DNA of 64,000 bases from Eutreptiella sp. 'Long Island Sound 2002'. Its lineage: Eukaryota > Euglenozoa > Euglenophyceae > Eutreptiales > Eutreptiaceae. Under the pieces are notes generated by a model. It saw nothing but the letters and a program-made list of their open reading frames with translations. It did not search any database and was not told the origin of the DNA. The position numbers were made by a program, and so were the translations under genes. Within the stretch, counting starts at the first letter, position 1, and each line of letters starts with the position of its first letter. Location: contig OZ038381.1 in assembly GCA_964036045.1 (NCBI GenBank), positions 157,856,283-157,920,282 of the forward strand, written 5' to 3'. Positions 11,294 through 26,390 of the stretch are shown here, piece after piece.

Positions 11294-11755
11294 TACCGAG
11301 GCCCGAGGCACTGCCAAGCTTGGGTTGTGTTTGTGCAAGTGCCACCGCTCGTGATGGTTATTTTGCATGTGGATGGGACATGTGTCCCAAGCGCTTGATG
11401 CACCTGATTTGCAGATTTGCCAGTGCCTTTGCTTAGATAGTGTCTGTGCAACGGTGCCGAGGCTAGTGTGTATATGTCGTTTGATCTGATTTGATTTGTT
11501 GTCATTTGTCTACGACACACTTGGGTAGGATGCCTCTTGACGAGCAGTGGTGCAAGTATAGATTTGAACTGGAGTTTTCTTGATTGCACGGCTTTCAAGG
11601 CATTGAGGAGTTGAGCTAGGGTGGTGTTGGAATGGTAAACTAGGCGGGGGGAAAGCACCACATAATAAGGGATTTGTTTGAGCGGTCAAACAAGCTGGTG
11701 CTGCAGGGAGGAAGGCGTGCATGATCCGTAGCAGGAATTTCTCATCAATCACATA

Positions 11756-12148
11756 TCAAGCCAAAACAAATGCATGAAAAGACTTGGCGCCTTTCTGCAG
11801 CGCAACATGAAGGGCTAGCGAAGTTCCAGTCCAGGAACCCTCCCTTTTGTCAATGAGCAGGCAACAATGCAGCAACTCACGGGGTGTCACGCAGCTGTCC
11901 ATGTCCTCGTCACCCATCAAGGAGACAACTGGGCACCTTTTTTTCCAGGAGGCAGAACAGGCGGTTCTTAGGCATGCACGTGTGACTGCAAGGGCACAGA
12001 AACTCTGAAGCAAACAACAAAAGAGTGCTAACACATGCCCACACACCTGCTGTGCCGCATCTTGAAGACGATCACAATCCAAAGCAGAATCTATCTGCAT
12101 AATGACCGCAAGGTTCGCAACACCTGCGACAACGGAAGGAGCTGCCAT
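11756..12148 (-). CDS. Possible EF-hand protein, partial
   Basis: A 130-residue minus-strand frame contains DEDMDSCVTPRE at residues 80-91 (11876-11911). This fits the canonical 12-residue EF-hand calcium loop, with Asp at positions 1, 3 and 5, a small residue at 6, Val at 8 and Glu at 12. The residues before it (about 35-75) are Cys/Leu-rich and include intron-like DNA: a CAG|gtgtgtggg donor and ttgtttgcttcag / cccttgcag acceptors. Residues 1-34 (MAAPSVVAGVANLAVI and onward) may therefore be a first exon. Only one loop is visible, whereas EF-hands normally pair. The match may be fortuitous. Confidence 0.33.
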   Translation of the reverse strand: MAAPSVVAGVANLAVIMQIDSALDCDRLQDAAQQVCGHVLALFCCLLQSFCALAVTRACLRTACSASWKKRCPVVSLMGDEDMDSCVTPRELLHCCLLIDKREGSWTGTSLALHVALQKGAKSFHAFVLA

Positions 12149-15100
12149 TTGTCATGCATCATGTGACGAACCTTCCCCGCCACAAAATAGGTGGCCCGCC
12201 CCCGCCACAAAATAGGTGGTTAAGCCACGGTAATTGGTAGTTGGATCCATCCCCAGCCGTTCTCAAGAAGGCGTACTTGGACCAAGGGTGCACTGCCCTC
12301 GAGGTTGGTATCCTACCTACACACTAGTCAGTGCAAACTACCTTGTTTTGCGCAACACCCTGTTCTGCACACAAGAACCCGTAGCAATAGAAATAGCGAT
12401 ACAACTAGCTACAATAGCCGTAGTAGGGCTGTCGGAGGATTCCTCCAGGAGGGGGGCATCCATGGTCGGTATCGATCGACTGAATGTCCCCGCCATAGAC
12501 AACTTCAGCCATTTGTCTAGTGGTTCTGGCACAATGCATGTGTCCCCTTCTTGGCTGGGGTGCTCCACTATCCTATGTGTAACCGTATGTACAACACTCA
12601 TCGTCATCTGGGCGGTGTATGTTACCTGTGCACCCAGTGTCATTTGAACCTCGACAAATCAATATATCGCTAATCTTCCATGAAATTAGGACTCGTGGAC
12701 ATGATGAACAGTCATGTGTGTCTCCCAAACGGTTGAACCTAGTTGCAGGATGGGGGGGGGGGGAGTCCCCTGGACCCTGGCGAGGGGTCTTGAAAAGGGG
12801 GGCTCTTCTATCAAGGACCTATATTTTGGCCTTTCCTAGGCAAAGAAAAATTGAAAAGGAATTTTCATCAGAAGGGGGGTGAATGATGACTTTTGTGATT
12901 CCCCTCGACGTGCTGATTCCAAAAATGCCAGTTTCATGGGTTTTGTTTTTTTTGGTCCCTGACCGGATGGCCTAGAAATGGAGCCCCTCCCCGCCGGAGG
13001 GGGTGTCTTGCAAAAAATTAAAGTTCTAGAGTCCTCCACTAGAAACTAAAAGGGGTTAGGAACAATCGCAAGAGGGAACCAAGCATAACAACCACGGGAC
13101 AGCGGGAGTACAATCCTGCGAGGGTATGCAAAATCGGATGGCATCCCCATCCCATGAGAGTATGACAAACTGTCACATGAAGGGGACTACAACGTTGGAA
13201 GGTACGGAGTTTGCCATAGTGTTGGGTGGTTGCGTCGAGTTTGAGTGTAAAAAGGTAGTCCCAGTCGGATCAGAAAGTGGTCGCCTACGCTAGCATTTCT
13301 CTCAGCGGCCATCGAACCGGAGTCAATGTTGATCACATCACATCACCAAGGCAGGGCAGTTCAAACTGGCAACCATGTCTCAAAGTCGAGGCATCAACAA
13401 TTACCAAGTGGAGATGGGTAGTTGGGCAAACCAGTCCCTCCATACAACGGTATTACGAAGGTTGCGTCCGGCATTGGTTTTGCCTTGGATTACAGGGCCT
13501 AGACGATGCCTTGTTTGTTCTCGGGATCCTCTCGATCGTGGATCTTGTTTGACCTTTTCGTTAGGTTGTTTGTTCAACGGCACTTCTCCGCTTGGCCAGA
13601 CCTACGGTGCCCCCCGCAGTGCGCGGTCTTAGCATGAAACACACAAACTTTCTAACCCTCCGTGCCCCCTTGTATTATCCCGCACCACAATAATATCACG
13701 CATGCATGATACTATTATGGCATTGTGAAATAGCAGAACACACCCATACTCCCTGCCCAACCCAACCCCAAAGTACAACGAAATATTGTTGCTCAGCTTA
13801 ATCATTGCACTAAAACCAAGTCATTTCTTTGCCAACAAAGCAATCATGTTGAACAACAGCCATTTTTGGAATTGCATCATGTTCAGCAACAACAACATTT
13901 GGAATTGCACCATGTTCCTAGCATGTTTAGCAGCAACAACATGTGAAACTACGGCATGCTTAGGAAGCCACGTCTCGACCTATAGCACGTTCACGAACAA
14001 CAACATTGAGAATCGCAACACTTTTAAGGAACAACAACTTGTGGAACAACCGATTGTGCAACAACATTGTCATGCCATTCCCGGTTCGTCAAGCCCCCCC
14101 CCCCCCCACACATTATTATCACACGCATGATGTTATTTTGATGCGCTATAGTATTTTGTGCGTGAGATTGTTTTGACCACCCTACTCCAGGTCTCTTTTT
14201 AAATTGTCATGAAAGGTCCTACTGAGGTCTTGGGGTGATTGGAGCACGACGAACGTGTTGTTGAACATATTGTTGAGGTTGAGATTGCTGGAGACAGGTC
14301 TAACGTTGGTGAGTGTTTAGTTTGCTGTGCGCACGTCAAGGTCGCAAACCACGCCTAATCCTCGATGAAACTATTCCTCTAGGTGACCTGCGTAGGCGTG
14401 GTCAAGTAGAAGCTTTTGCTGCGCGAGAGAGGGTACTTGGGGCTCCATGAGGTCATGCGGTTCCAACCCACTGTCGGTGGTGACGGGCTCCGGTGCACGT
14501 TTCATCATCGCCTCCTGCAAAAAAATTGACGCGATCGGCTATGTAGCCACTGAGGACGTGCATGCATTTTGTGATCTCTTGCCTGGATCGTCGGTTTGCT
14601 GTCGTTCCGACCCTCGAGAGTCGTTCGGGCACAATCTCGGGTGAAATATTTGCGGGGACCTAATGGACTAAGCTGGCGTGCATCGTACAAGCCCCTACGA
14701 AAAGAAACGAGTCACCCGTCACCGAGGACTTCCTCTCCTTCCTCCAACAAAGACGAGGATCATGCTTTGTGGGGAATGCACACAGAGAATTGTTTGGCAC
14801 ATCACATAGAGAACAACGCAAAACGGGTGATGGGTGTCGCGACACGGTGTTCGTGCGAAGTTCGATCGGGCAAGCGTGGCACGATGAGCAACCCATGGTG
14901 CAAAGGAGGGGGGATCACGCCATACGGCACCATCTAATTGCAAGACACGTAGGGTTGTGCGGAACACTCAAGTCCCAAAAAATGAAAATCTTCGCCAAAT
15001 AGGTGGTGGAATGGTCGTTGCAAGAACAAGAACGGCGATGAACTCATGAGGCGAGCAAAGAGGCGCTACTCTCCCGGGAGAGTACTAGAGCACAAGAAGA

Positions 15101-15213
15101 TGCCATCATCAAGCGAATAGATTCGTCCGTTGCGATTCTTCGAAACCTTGCGAGCTAACATCGATCACTTGTGTGTCAACATGGGAAGGCATTGCCCCTC
15201 CTCCCATTCATGA
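12149..15213. other. No gene recognised
   Basis: Unique sequence with a G-run near 12750-12762 and a C-run near 14094-14107. 13.8-14.1 kb has several loosely repeated 'aacaacaacattt-ggaattgcaccatgtt' phrases (CAA-rich minisatellite-like). No domain found. Confidence 0.4.
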
Positions 15214-15456
15214 TCATGTCGCCGAAGATGCGCAACACACCTCACGATCCGCACTTCCGGCCTCCTCCTCCTCTTGTTGCGAACAATCAATGCACACACA
15301 ACCGCGCTTCGAGCCATACAACCATTTGACATTTGTGGCCGAGCAATCGGCACAAATTGTGCGTCCACATTGTTTGCACCAATGCCGCCGGCGAACGAGA
15401 GAAAATTTCTCTTCACAACGTGTGCAAAGCTTGGCATTGACATCGACGGTCATCAA
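15214..15456 (-). CDS. FYVE-type zinc finger exon
   Basis: The minus-strand frame encodes a complete FYVE-like finger. It runs CTRC, then RRRHWCKQCG, then CADCS, then CIDC. Eight cysteines sit at residues 11, 14, 27, 30, 35, 38, 55 and 58, giving four CX2C pairs in the FYVE spacing. The RRRHWCKQCG run corresponds to the R(R/K)HHCRxCG signature that binds phosphatidylinositol 3-phosphate on endosomal membranes; here the second His is Trp. A Glu-rich tail follows, then a stop at 15214. The open frame continues upstream of residue 1 (PGAGGVEALMTVDVNAKL), so the listed start is only the first start-like codon. Other exons of the gene were not recognised. Confidence 0.72.
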   Translation of the reverse strand: MMTVDVNAKLCTRCEEKFSLVRRRHWCKQCGRTICADCSATNVKWLYGSKRGCVCIDCSQQEEEEAGSADREVCCASSAT

Positions 15457-15535
15457 CGCCTCAACTCCTCCCGCACCGGGATGAAGTGGGGCGGAGGTAA
15501 CGATGACGATCTAAAGCACGAAAGGTAAGCTTCAC

Positions 15536-15775
15536 TTGTTTGAAGATGGTAAGTTGATTGATCCCATGGTAACATTGGCGGAGGCAAGATTAAAGTGCTT
15601 ACCGCGTGGGTTGCAAGTGAGGAATGGAGATGAGGCCACGCACGGCCTCCGCAACACACTTCCCTACGCAAACCATGGTCAAACGTGGAGAGATCGGACC
15701 ATGGCCTTTCGGTATGAGAAGAAATTCGAACGGGTAACCTTGGGTGAAAATTGGAAACTTGGCGAGTATGATGAG
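15536..15775 (+). CDS. Possible exon ending at a strong GT donor
   Basis: A plus-strand open frame ends TLGENWKLGEYDE at a consensus donor GAG|GTAAGT (intron from 15776). A second donor-like AAAG|GTAAGC lies at 15525. The protein is unrecognised. The minus strand is also open here, so the coding strand is uncertain. Confidence 0.22.
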
Positions 15776-15913
15776 GTAAGTTCTTTCACCATCGGTTTTC
15801 GATTCTTCGAGGAAGGAATTTCTTCCGAGAAGACGCGTCTCACATTAGCTTGCAACTCTTTGAAAAATTCATCCGATGGCGACAATTGCCTCCCATGGTC
15901 CCAAAAAGCCTAG

Positions 15914-16859
15914 TTTTCGAGGGGGTTCTTCGAAGGCAAAGGTTCCCCAGGGACGTCGGCCATGACACCCAAAGGAGCGTTTTCCAAAGATGGTAGCAAC
16001 CTCCTTCCGCACATCACAAAGCGAAGACCGACGATTATCATCATTTGAAAGCGAAATAAATTCCCAAAAAATAAAAGGTTCCCAAGTACTGTCCTACAAC
16101 TTTTGAAGTGCCCCGCGAAAAGTCTAGCCACATTTTAACCTCCTTGAGGGACTCCCTAGACGTAGTCCAACCACTCTTTGCTGATGTGATGCAGAAAAGC
16201 AGTGGCGGACTGCTTCAAGTACTCTAGTGTCCAAAATAGAAGTCCGGGTCTTAATAAGTGACCGGGTTGGGTTTTGGAGGCCTTGGTCGGTGACATCAAG
16301 TTTGCAACCGGGTCCAAGCCGAGCAACATCTTGAGAAGCTTGTTCGTTCACAAGAGCGGAGGCTTCACCTCTCGCATTTTCATACTTTATAAGATTGGTA
16401 TCGCCGGAACACTTGCTCAAACTTGTGAGCGGTTGCAATCATATAGTAAGGCAACTTGTGTCTTGTTTGGATTGCGAAACGAGACAACTCGTTCCACAAA
16501 TGCAATGACTCATGCACACTCCTAGGGGGGGACTTAGGAAGGAAAGAAAGGGACATGCCAAAACCTTCAAATTGAAAATTCCAAGATTTCAACAACTGAA
16601 ATTTGGCTCCTTATACAAAGCTAAAGAATGCAGAATGTTTCGCTTGTTTAGCTTGTATCTTAGGTTTACAACAATTGAAGAACAGAACAGAGATGCTTCA
16701 ACAAAAGTGATTGCGCAGCAGCGGAAGCGCAGGCATCTGGCTGAACATCTGGCTGGTTTTGGGTGTATTGGTTGGTTCATGGCCCGAGAAAAGTTTAGTC
16801 TGGTGCGGTCGCGTGTTCTGAAAAATCAAACGGCCTTCGGCCTGTGGAACCTCAGGCGT
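15914..16859. other. No gene recognised
   Basis: Open frames occur on both strands, with no domains. The sequence grades into the repeat array. Confidence 0.4.
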
Positions 16860-18180
16860 CAAACGGGATGTCAAAGAAAATTGTGAAAACCAAATCCGCA
16901 AACTAACTCATATGTGTTCGAATTTACTCTCGAATGTACCCGGCTAAACCCATTAGTCTGCCCAAAGGATGGGTACCTTTGCTCAGATTGTAGGTAGGTA
17001 CGTATGGGCACCAAGATGGGCACACGATAGTTGCTCAAACGATAGGCACACACACCCAAATTTCAAACAAGATGTCGAAGAATCTTTTGAAATGAAAATA
17101 CGTAAACTAATAGGTATGTTCCAATGTAACCTGGAAAACTCATTTCACATTTTACTATCTATTGTTGTTCACTCACCCAACCCTTGTCTACAACATCTGT
17201 AGGCTAGGATGTTGTCCGCAATATGACACCAACAATGTGAAGTTGAGACAGCTTTCCTTTTCACTCCCAACCTACGTGGCAAAAGGAGGCCACAAGGGCC
17301 AACATTGATGTTTTGCAAGTCATTTTGGTGCAAAGGAAATGTAGTGGGTTCAATGCTTGAGCCATGGTGTATGACCATGGGCATGGCAAGCTAGCATGTT
17401 AAGAGGGCTGAGCTCTAAGCTGGCATGTTAAGCGCACCAAATGACTAAACTAAGTGAAATATATTAAAATCCGAAAAATTTAGATCTCTGGCCTACCACC
17501 TCAACGACGAATAACCCGAAGGTTGAATGAATCTAGTTTTGGACCTTGTTCACGATTTTGGCATCCAAACTTGAGCACTGTGCATCAAGATGCCAAAATT
17601 GCGGATATGCACCGCCGATCAAGAAATCGCGCTGTTTCGCGCATGATAATTTTACAGGTGCTCATCTGTATAAATTTTCACACAACAATGCATTAAGATC
17701 GATTTCTGGCGGCAGAAATCGAAATCGCAAAATCCGCCAGATGCCAGGTGACGCGCGCGTGCGCCGCCAGTTCGCGATATAGACGGAAGCTACATCATAT
17801 GTATATATATGTACCCCAAAGTGTCCGACATTCGCAGCGTTTCTCGGGGTGGAACCTCAAGCTTACGCTCTTCGGTAATAATCAAATGGCCTTCGGCTTG
17901 TGGAACCGAGAGCGTCAAACGGGTTGTCAGTGAAATTTTGAAAACAAAACCTGCAAACTAACAGTCGCAAATGTACCCTCCAACGTACCCGGCTAAATCC
18001 ATTACTCTGCCTTAAGGATGGGTTTCTTGGCTCAGATTGTAGGTACTTATGGGCACCGAGATGGGCACACAATATTTTCTCCAACGACAGGCACATACAG
18101 CCAACTTTCAAACAACATGTCAAAGAATCTTTTGAAATGAAAATCCGTAAACTAATAGCTATGTTCCAATTTAACCCTAA
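16860..18180. repeat. ~1.1-kb repeat array, unit(s)
   Basis: Unit hallmarks occur in order: 'caaacgg...cttcgg', 'aaaccaaatccgcaaacta', 'gtacgtatgggcaccaagatg', 'gtcgaagaatctttt', 'aacccttgtctacaacatc', 'cctacgtggcaaaagga', 'ttggcatccaaacttgag' and a short TA microsatellite. The same order recurs at 19.4-24.6, 25.9-26.4 and 38.0-40.2 kb. The 78-residue open frames in it recur because the unit recurs. I see no domain in them. Confidence 0.8.
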
Positions 18181-19270
18181 TCAAGACTGAATATTGGGAC
18201 CGAGCTGGTGAGGGAGGGAACATCAACTATGACTGGTGAGGGACATCAAGAATGATTCACAAATTGATGGCTCTTGACAAAGTGAAATCAGCTTGCAAGT
18301 GAACCCCATCACCACGAAGCCCACTTTCAAGACTTTTTGGACTTCTGAGGGGCCAAAATGCCCCAAAATGGGCTCAAAATGGGCTCATTTCACCCGTTTG
18401 TGCACCCCATATGGTCTAGGATGAGGTTTGGAAAAATGTGTTTTTGACCCATTTTTGACCCATTTTTGGTCCCAAAACAGCCCATTTTCAAGGCATTTTG
18501 GGATGTTCGGAGGACCAAAATGGGCCACCACAAGCTGGAAACGGTCCAAAAACACTTGTTTTAGCATCGCACATGGTCTAGGATCATTTTTGAGAAAAGT
18601 CATCTTTTTGCCCCATTGGACCCTGTTGACCCATTTGGGCACCCACATGTTTGGGCTTGAGCTTGCAGCTTGCCGCAGCCTAGTGGGCCTAGGTATTGGG
18701 GTCTAGGCGTCCTTTGAGGCAATTCTGAGGGGTGGAAACCACAAAAAGTGGGGGGTTGTGGGTGGAGTAGGTGCCCTCGGAATCGCATTTTGAGCCATGT
18801 AGCCAAAGATATGGCCTATTCTTGGTTTGTGGCTGTCGGCATTTGGAGCTTCTGGGGGCCTTTTTGGGCCGTTTCCGGGACATATCATGGAGTCAGAGGG
18901 CCGCAAAGGGCTCGTTGACATGGAGAAGTCAAGCCACATGTGCAGTGTACCCACCGTTTCCCTTTGTTTGGCCGTTTTGAATGTGTTCCGGGGCTTTTTT
19001 GGCCCAAAAATGGCTGTTTTTGGCCCTAAACTGCAATTTTTGAAACTGAGGTCCGCCACTTGCGAATCCCGTTCCCGGCCGCCACCGTTGAGTTTCTTGC
19101 TCAACCTTTGTGTGATTGTACTTCAAACCCATAGGTATCATCCACCAAAATTTCAGTTGAATCTGAAGCACCACGACGGAGTTCTGATTTTTCCCCATTT
19201 CGCGCGTGCTGCTGCTTGCTTGCTGCTTGCTGCTGCTTGCTGCTGCTTGCTGCTAAACCTGGTAGGTCCA
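18181..19270. repeat. Diverged relative of the TIR element interior
   Basis: It shares with 21,759-22,944 and 24,660-25,853 the tandem 'gacccatttttg' / 'aaaacacttgttt' subrepeats and the following 'aaaaagtggggggttg...gtgccctcgga' block. It lacks the recognisable terminal inverted repeats, so it is an older or truncated copy. Confidence 0.6.
19206..19254. repeat. (GCTGCTT)n / (CTTG)n minisatellite
   Basis: Alternating gctgcttgcttgctg words. Confidence 0.8.
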
Positions 19271-19325
19271 CCCTAGACACTAAAAACGGTTATAAAACCA
19301 AGACTGGTTCCACCCGCTCGGTGAC

Positions 19326-19351
19326 CATAACCCTAACCCCTAACCCTATCT
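19326..19351. repeat. Short interstitial telomere-like repeat
   Basis: About three CCC(C)TAA units (ataaccctaacccctaacc). It is far too short to be a telomere. Confidence 0.5.
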
Positions 19352-19359
19352 ACTATCTA

Positions 19360-21695
19360 CCTCTTTTTGGCAAGGGGGCCTTTGGCCCCCTTGCTCCCAA
19401 CCCTTGTTTGCAACATCTTTAGGCTAGGATGTCGTCCGCAATATGACACCTTGGCAACAGTGCGAAGTGGAGACAACTTACCTTTTCCACGTTTGTGCTC
19501 CCAAACTACGTGGCAAAAAGAGGCCACAAAGGGTAAAATTGATGTTTTGCAAGTCGTTTTGGTGCAAATCGACGCGGAAATGTAGTTGGTTCAATACTTT
19601 AGCCATGCGGTATGACCATGTTAGCATGTTAAGCCGGCCGAGCTCTAAGCTTGCATGTTAAGCTCACAAAAGGATTAAACTGGGTGACATGTATTAAAAT
19701 CCGACAAGATTCAGATCTCAAGTTCAATGAATGTCGTCTTGGAGCTTGTTCACTATTTTGGCATCCAAATTTGAGCACTTTGCGCCAAGCTGTCAAAATT
19801 GCGGATATGTACCACCGACCCGTAAATCGCGCTGTTCCGCGCATAGTAATTCCACAGGTGTATTTGTCTTTGTAAAATCCCACACAGCAATGTGTCCAAA
19901 GGCTGGGTACCTTTGCTCAGATTGTACCTAGGTACGTATGGGCACCAAGATGGGCACAAGATAGTCTCTCCAACGATAGGCACACACACCCAAATTTCAA
20001 ACAAGATGTCGAAGAATCTTTTGAAATGAAAATACGTAAACTAATACGTATGTTGCAATGTAACCCGGAAAACTCATTTTACATTTTACTATCTATTGTT
20101 GTTCACTCTTTTTGGCAAGTTTGGCAAGTTTTCGAAGGCTCCCTTGCACCCAACCCTTGTCGTCAACATCTTTAGGCTAGGATGTTGTCCGCAATATGAC
20201 ACCAACAATGCGAAGTGGAGACAGCTTTCCTTTTCAACGTTTGTGCTCCCAACCTACGTGGCAAAAGGAGGCCACAAGGGCCAACATTGATGTTTTGCAA
20301 GTCATTTTGGTGCAAAGGAAAGGTAGTGGGTTCAAGGCTTGAGCCATGGTGTATGACCATGGGCATGGCAAGCTAGCATGTTAAGCGGGCTGAGCTCTAA
20401 GCTGGCATGTTAGGCGCACAAAATGACTAAACTCGGTGAGATATATTAAAATCCGAAAAATTTAGATCTCTGGCCTACCACCTCAACGTCGAATAACCTG
20501 AAAGTTGAATGAATCTAGTTTTGGACCTTGTTCACGATTTTGGCATCCAAACTTGAGCACTGTGCATCAAGATGCCAAAATTGCGGATATGCACCGCCGA
20601 TCAAGAAATCGCGCTGTTTCGCGCATGATAATTTCACAGGTGCTCATCTGTATGAATTTTCACACAGCAATGCATTAAGATCGATTTCTGGCAGTAGAAA
20701 TCGAAATCGCAAAATCCGCCAGATGCCAGACGACGCAGGCGCGCGCCTCCTGGTCGCGATATAGACGGAAGCTGTATCATATATACACATACCCCAAAGT
20801 GTCCGACATTCGCAGCGTTTCCGGGGCTGGAACCTCAAGCTTACGCTCTTCGGTAATCAAACGGCCTTCGGCTTGTGGAACCTCGAGCGTCAAACGGGTT
20901 GAGAAACAAAATTTTGAAAACAAAATCCGCAAACTAACTGATTTCTATTCCAAGGTACCCTGCAATGTACGCGGGTAAGCCCATTACTCTGCCCAAAGCA
21001 TGGGTACCTTTGCTCAGATAGTAGGTACCTTTGGGCACCGATGGGCACACGATAGTTGCCCCAACGATAGGCACACATAGCCAAGCGTAAAACGGAAAAT
21101 GAATGAAATGAAATCTGTAAACTAATAGATATGTTCCAATGTAACCTGGAAAACTCATTTTACTATCTATTGTTGCCCCCTCATTTTGGCAAGGGGGACT
21201 TTGGCCCCCTCCCTCTCGACCCTTGCCGCTTCGTGTCTACAACATCTTTGTTGTCCGCAATTGGACACCTTGGAAACGGTGTGAAGTGGAGAAAACTCAA
21301 CTTTTCAACGTTTATGCTCCCAACCTACGTCGCAAAAGGACCAACGAGGACGAAATGTATTAAAATCCGACAGTTTCAGAACGCCGGCCTACCATCTCAA
21401 AATCGAATAACCCGAAAGTTAAATCAATGCAGTTTTGGACCTTGTTAAAAATTTTGGCATCCAAACTTGGACACTTTGCAGCAAGTTGCCCAGATTGAGA
21501 ATACGCACCGCCGATCCGTAAATCGCGATGTTTCGCGCAAAATTTTTTCACAGGTGTATTCGTCTTTATAAATTTCCACACAGCAATCTATTCACATCGA
21601 TGTCTGGTGGCAGAAATCGAAATCGCAAAATACGCCAGATGCCAGACGACGCGCGCGCGCGCCGCTTGTTCGCGATATAGACGGAAGCTGTATCA

Positions 21696-21700
<5 letters not shown>
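19360..21700. repeat. ~1.1-kb repeat array, continued
   Basis: Diverged units of the array described at 16,860. A perfect hairpin with arms CAAGGGGGCC / GGCCCCCTTG around TTT lies at 19371-19393. One unit runs from about 19.4 to 20.06 kb, the next from about 20.1 to 21.16 kb, and a third from about 21.17 kb to the TA tract. Confidence 0.75.

Positions 21701-21701
<1 letters not shown>

Positions 21702-21758
<57 letters not shown>
21702..21758. repeat. (TA)n microsatellite
   Basis: Pure TA run that abuts the left end of the TIR element. Confidence 0.97.
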
Positions 21759-24640
<2,882 letters not shown>

Positions 24641-24659
24641 CATATATATATATATATAT

Positions 24660-25853
24660 CCTCTAATCTACACCCCTCTCCCAACTCTAGGTGGCTCCAC
24701 CACACGGCTCTAAGGTACGTGCGAAGGGCACAAAGTGGTGCATACATGTGGTGGAAGGGGCTAAACTCGTTCAAAACGGGCTCAAAACGGGCTAAAAACA
24801 CTTGTTTGAGCATCCCAAATGGTCCGGGATCACTTTTGGAAAACCGCGTTTTTGACCCATTTTTGACCCATTTTTGGTCCCAAAATGGCCCATTTTCAAG
24901 GCATTTTGGGAGTTTCCAGGAGCCGAAACCCGTCGCCACGGGCTCAAAATGGGCTAAAACCACTTGTTTGAGCATCCCAAATGGTCCAAGATCACTTTTG
25001 GAAAAACGCGTTTTTGACCCATTTTTGACTCATTTTTGGTCTTGAGACGGCCCATTTTCAAGGCATTTTGGGATTTTCCATGGCCCATAACGCACCACCA
25101 CGGGCTCAAAACGGGCTAAAAACACTCGTTTGAGCATCCCAAGTGGTCTAGGAACAACTTTGGAAAAAATGATTTTTTTCGCCCTTGGGACCCTTGTGGA
25201 CCCACCGTTGGCCCCCACTGTGACTGGGCTGGCCGGCCCTCCGGCTGCACCAAGTGACCAGTGGTACGGGGGTCTACGTGTCTCGTTGGGCGTTTCTGAG
25301 GCTTGGAAACCATAAAAAGTGGGGGGTTGCGGGTGGACTAGGTGCCCTCGGAATTCGTTTTTGAGCCACATAGCCCAAGATACGGCCCGTTCTTGGTTTC
25401 GGGGTGCTCGTGCACATTGCGCAGTTTTTGGGGCTTTTTGGCGCCTTTTTGGGCCGTTTCTCAGACATATCGTGGAGTTAGAGGGCACCAAAGGTCCCTT
25501 GGTCACGGGAAAGTCAAGCCGCACGTGAAGTGTAGCAGCCGTTTGCCTTCGTTTGGCTGTTTTGAACCCTTACTGGGGCTGTTTTGGGCGAAAAATGGCT
25601 GTTTTTGGCCCAAAGCCGCGCAGATTTGGGAGGGCACCTCCCGACTTGGCGCCACCGCCCCGGGCCGCCACCGGTGAGTTTTTGGCTCAAAACTTTGATC
25701 TGGCAAGGCCATCACCTAGGCTCTAGGGTGGCTAAAGTAGAGTCAGGCCCGAGGCGTTGGGAAGGTGCAATGGCCAAAACGGCACGGAGACGTGTTGTTG
25801 TTGTTGCTTGCTTGCTTGCTTGTTAGCTAAATTTAAGGGGAGAGGGGTGTAGT
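24660..25853. mobile_element. TIR element in TA microsatellite, copy 2
   Basis: Second copy of the element at 21,759-22,944, about 1.19 kb and highly similar along its length. The inverted repeats TACACCCCTCTCCC (24669-24682) and GGGAGAGGGGTGTA (25838-25851) are perfect 14-bp complements. It is flanked by short TA tracts on both sides. It has three tandem subrepeats near 24798, 24961 and 25123. No coding capacity is recognised. Confidence 0.7.
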
Positions 25854-25867
25854 AATATATATATAAA

Positions 25868-26390
25868 TATACCCCAAAGTGTCCGAAATTCGCAGCGTTT
25901 CTGGGGGTGGACCCTCAAGCTTACACTCTTCGGTAAAAATAATCAAACGGCCTTCGGCCTCGAGCATCCAACTGGATGTCAAAGAAAATTGTGAAAGCCA
26001 AATCCGCAAACTAACTCATATATGTTCCAATTTACTCTCCAATGTACCCAGCTAAACCCATTACTCTGCCCAAAGGCTGGGTACCTTTGCTCAGATTGTA
26101 GGTAGGTACGTATGGGCACCAAGATGGGCACACGATAGTTGCTCAAACGATAGGCACACACACCGAAACTTCAAACAAGATGTCGAAGAATCTTTTGAAA
26201 TGAAAATACGTAAACTAATAGGTATGTTCCAATGTAACCCGGAAAACTCAGTTTACATTTCACTATCTCTTGTTGTTCACACTTTTTGGCAAGGGGGCCT
26301 TCGGCCCCCTTGCACCCAACCCTTGTCTACAACATCTTTCGGCTAGGATGTTGTCAGCAATATGACACCAACAATGTGAAGTGGAGACAG
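25868..26390. repeat. ~1.1-kb array unit, left half of element A target
   Basis: Array sequence that ends exactly at GACAG (26386-26390). It resumes after element A at 37975 with GACAG followed by 'ctttccttttcaacg', as in the uninterrupted units (for example near 39,065). Confidence 0.85.
26386..26390. repeat. Element A target-site duplication, left
   Basis: GACAG. The partner is at 37975-37979. The empty site is visible in neighbouring array units ('ggagacagctttcc'). Confidence 0.85.

Noticed and set aside
19326-19351. Telomere
   Set aside because: About three degenerate units inside repeat sequence, without subtelomeric or end context.
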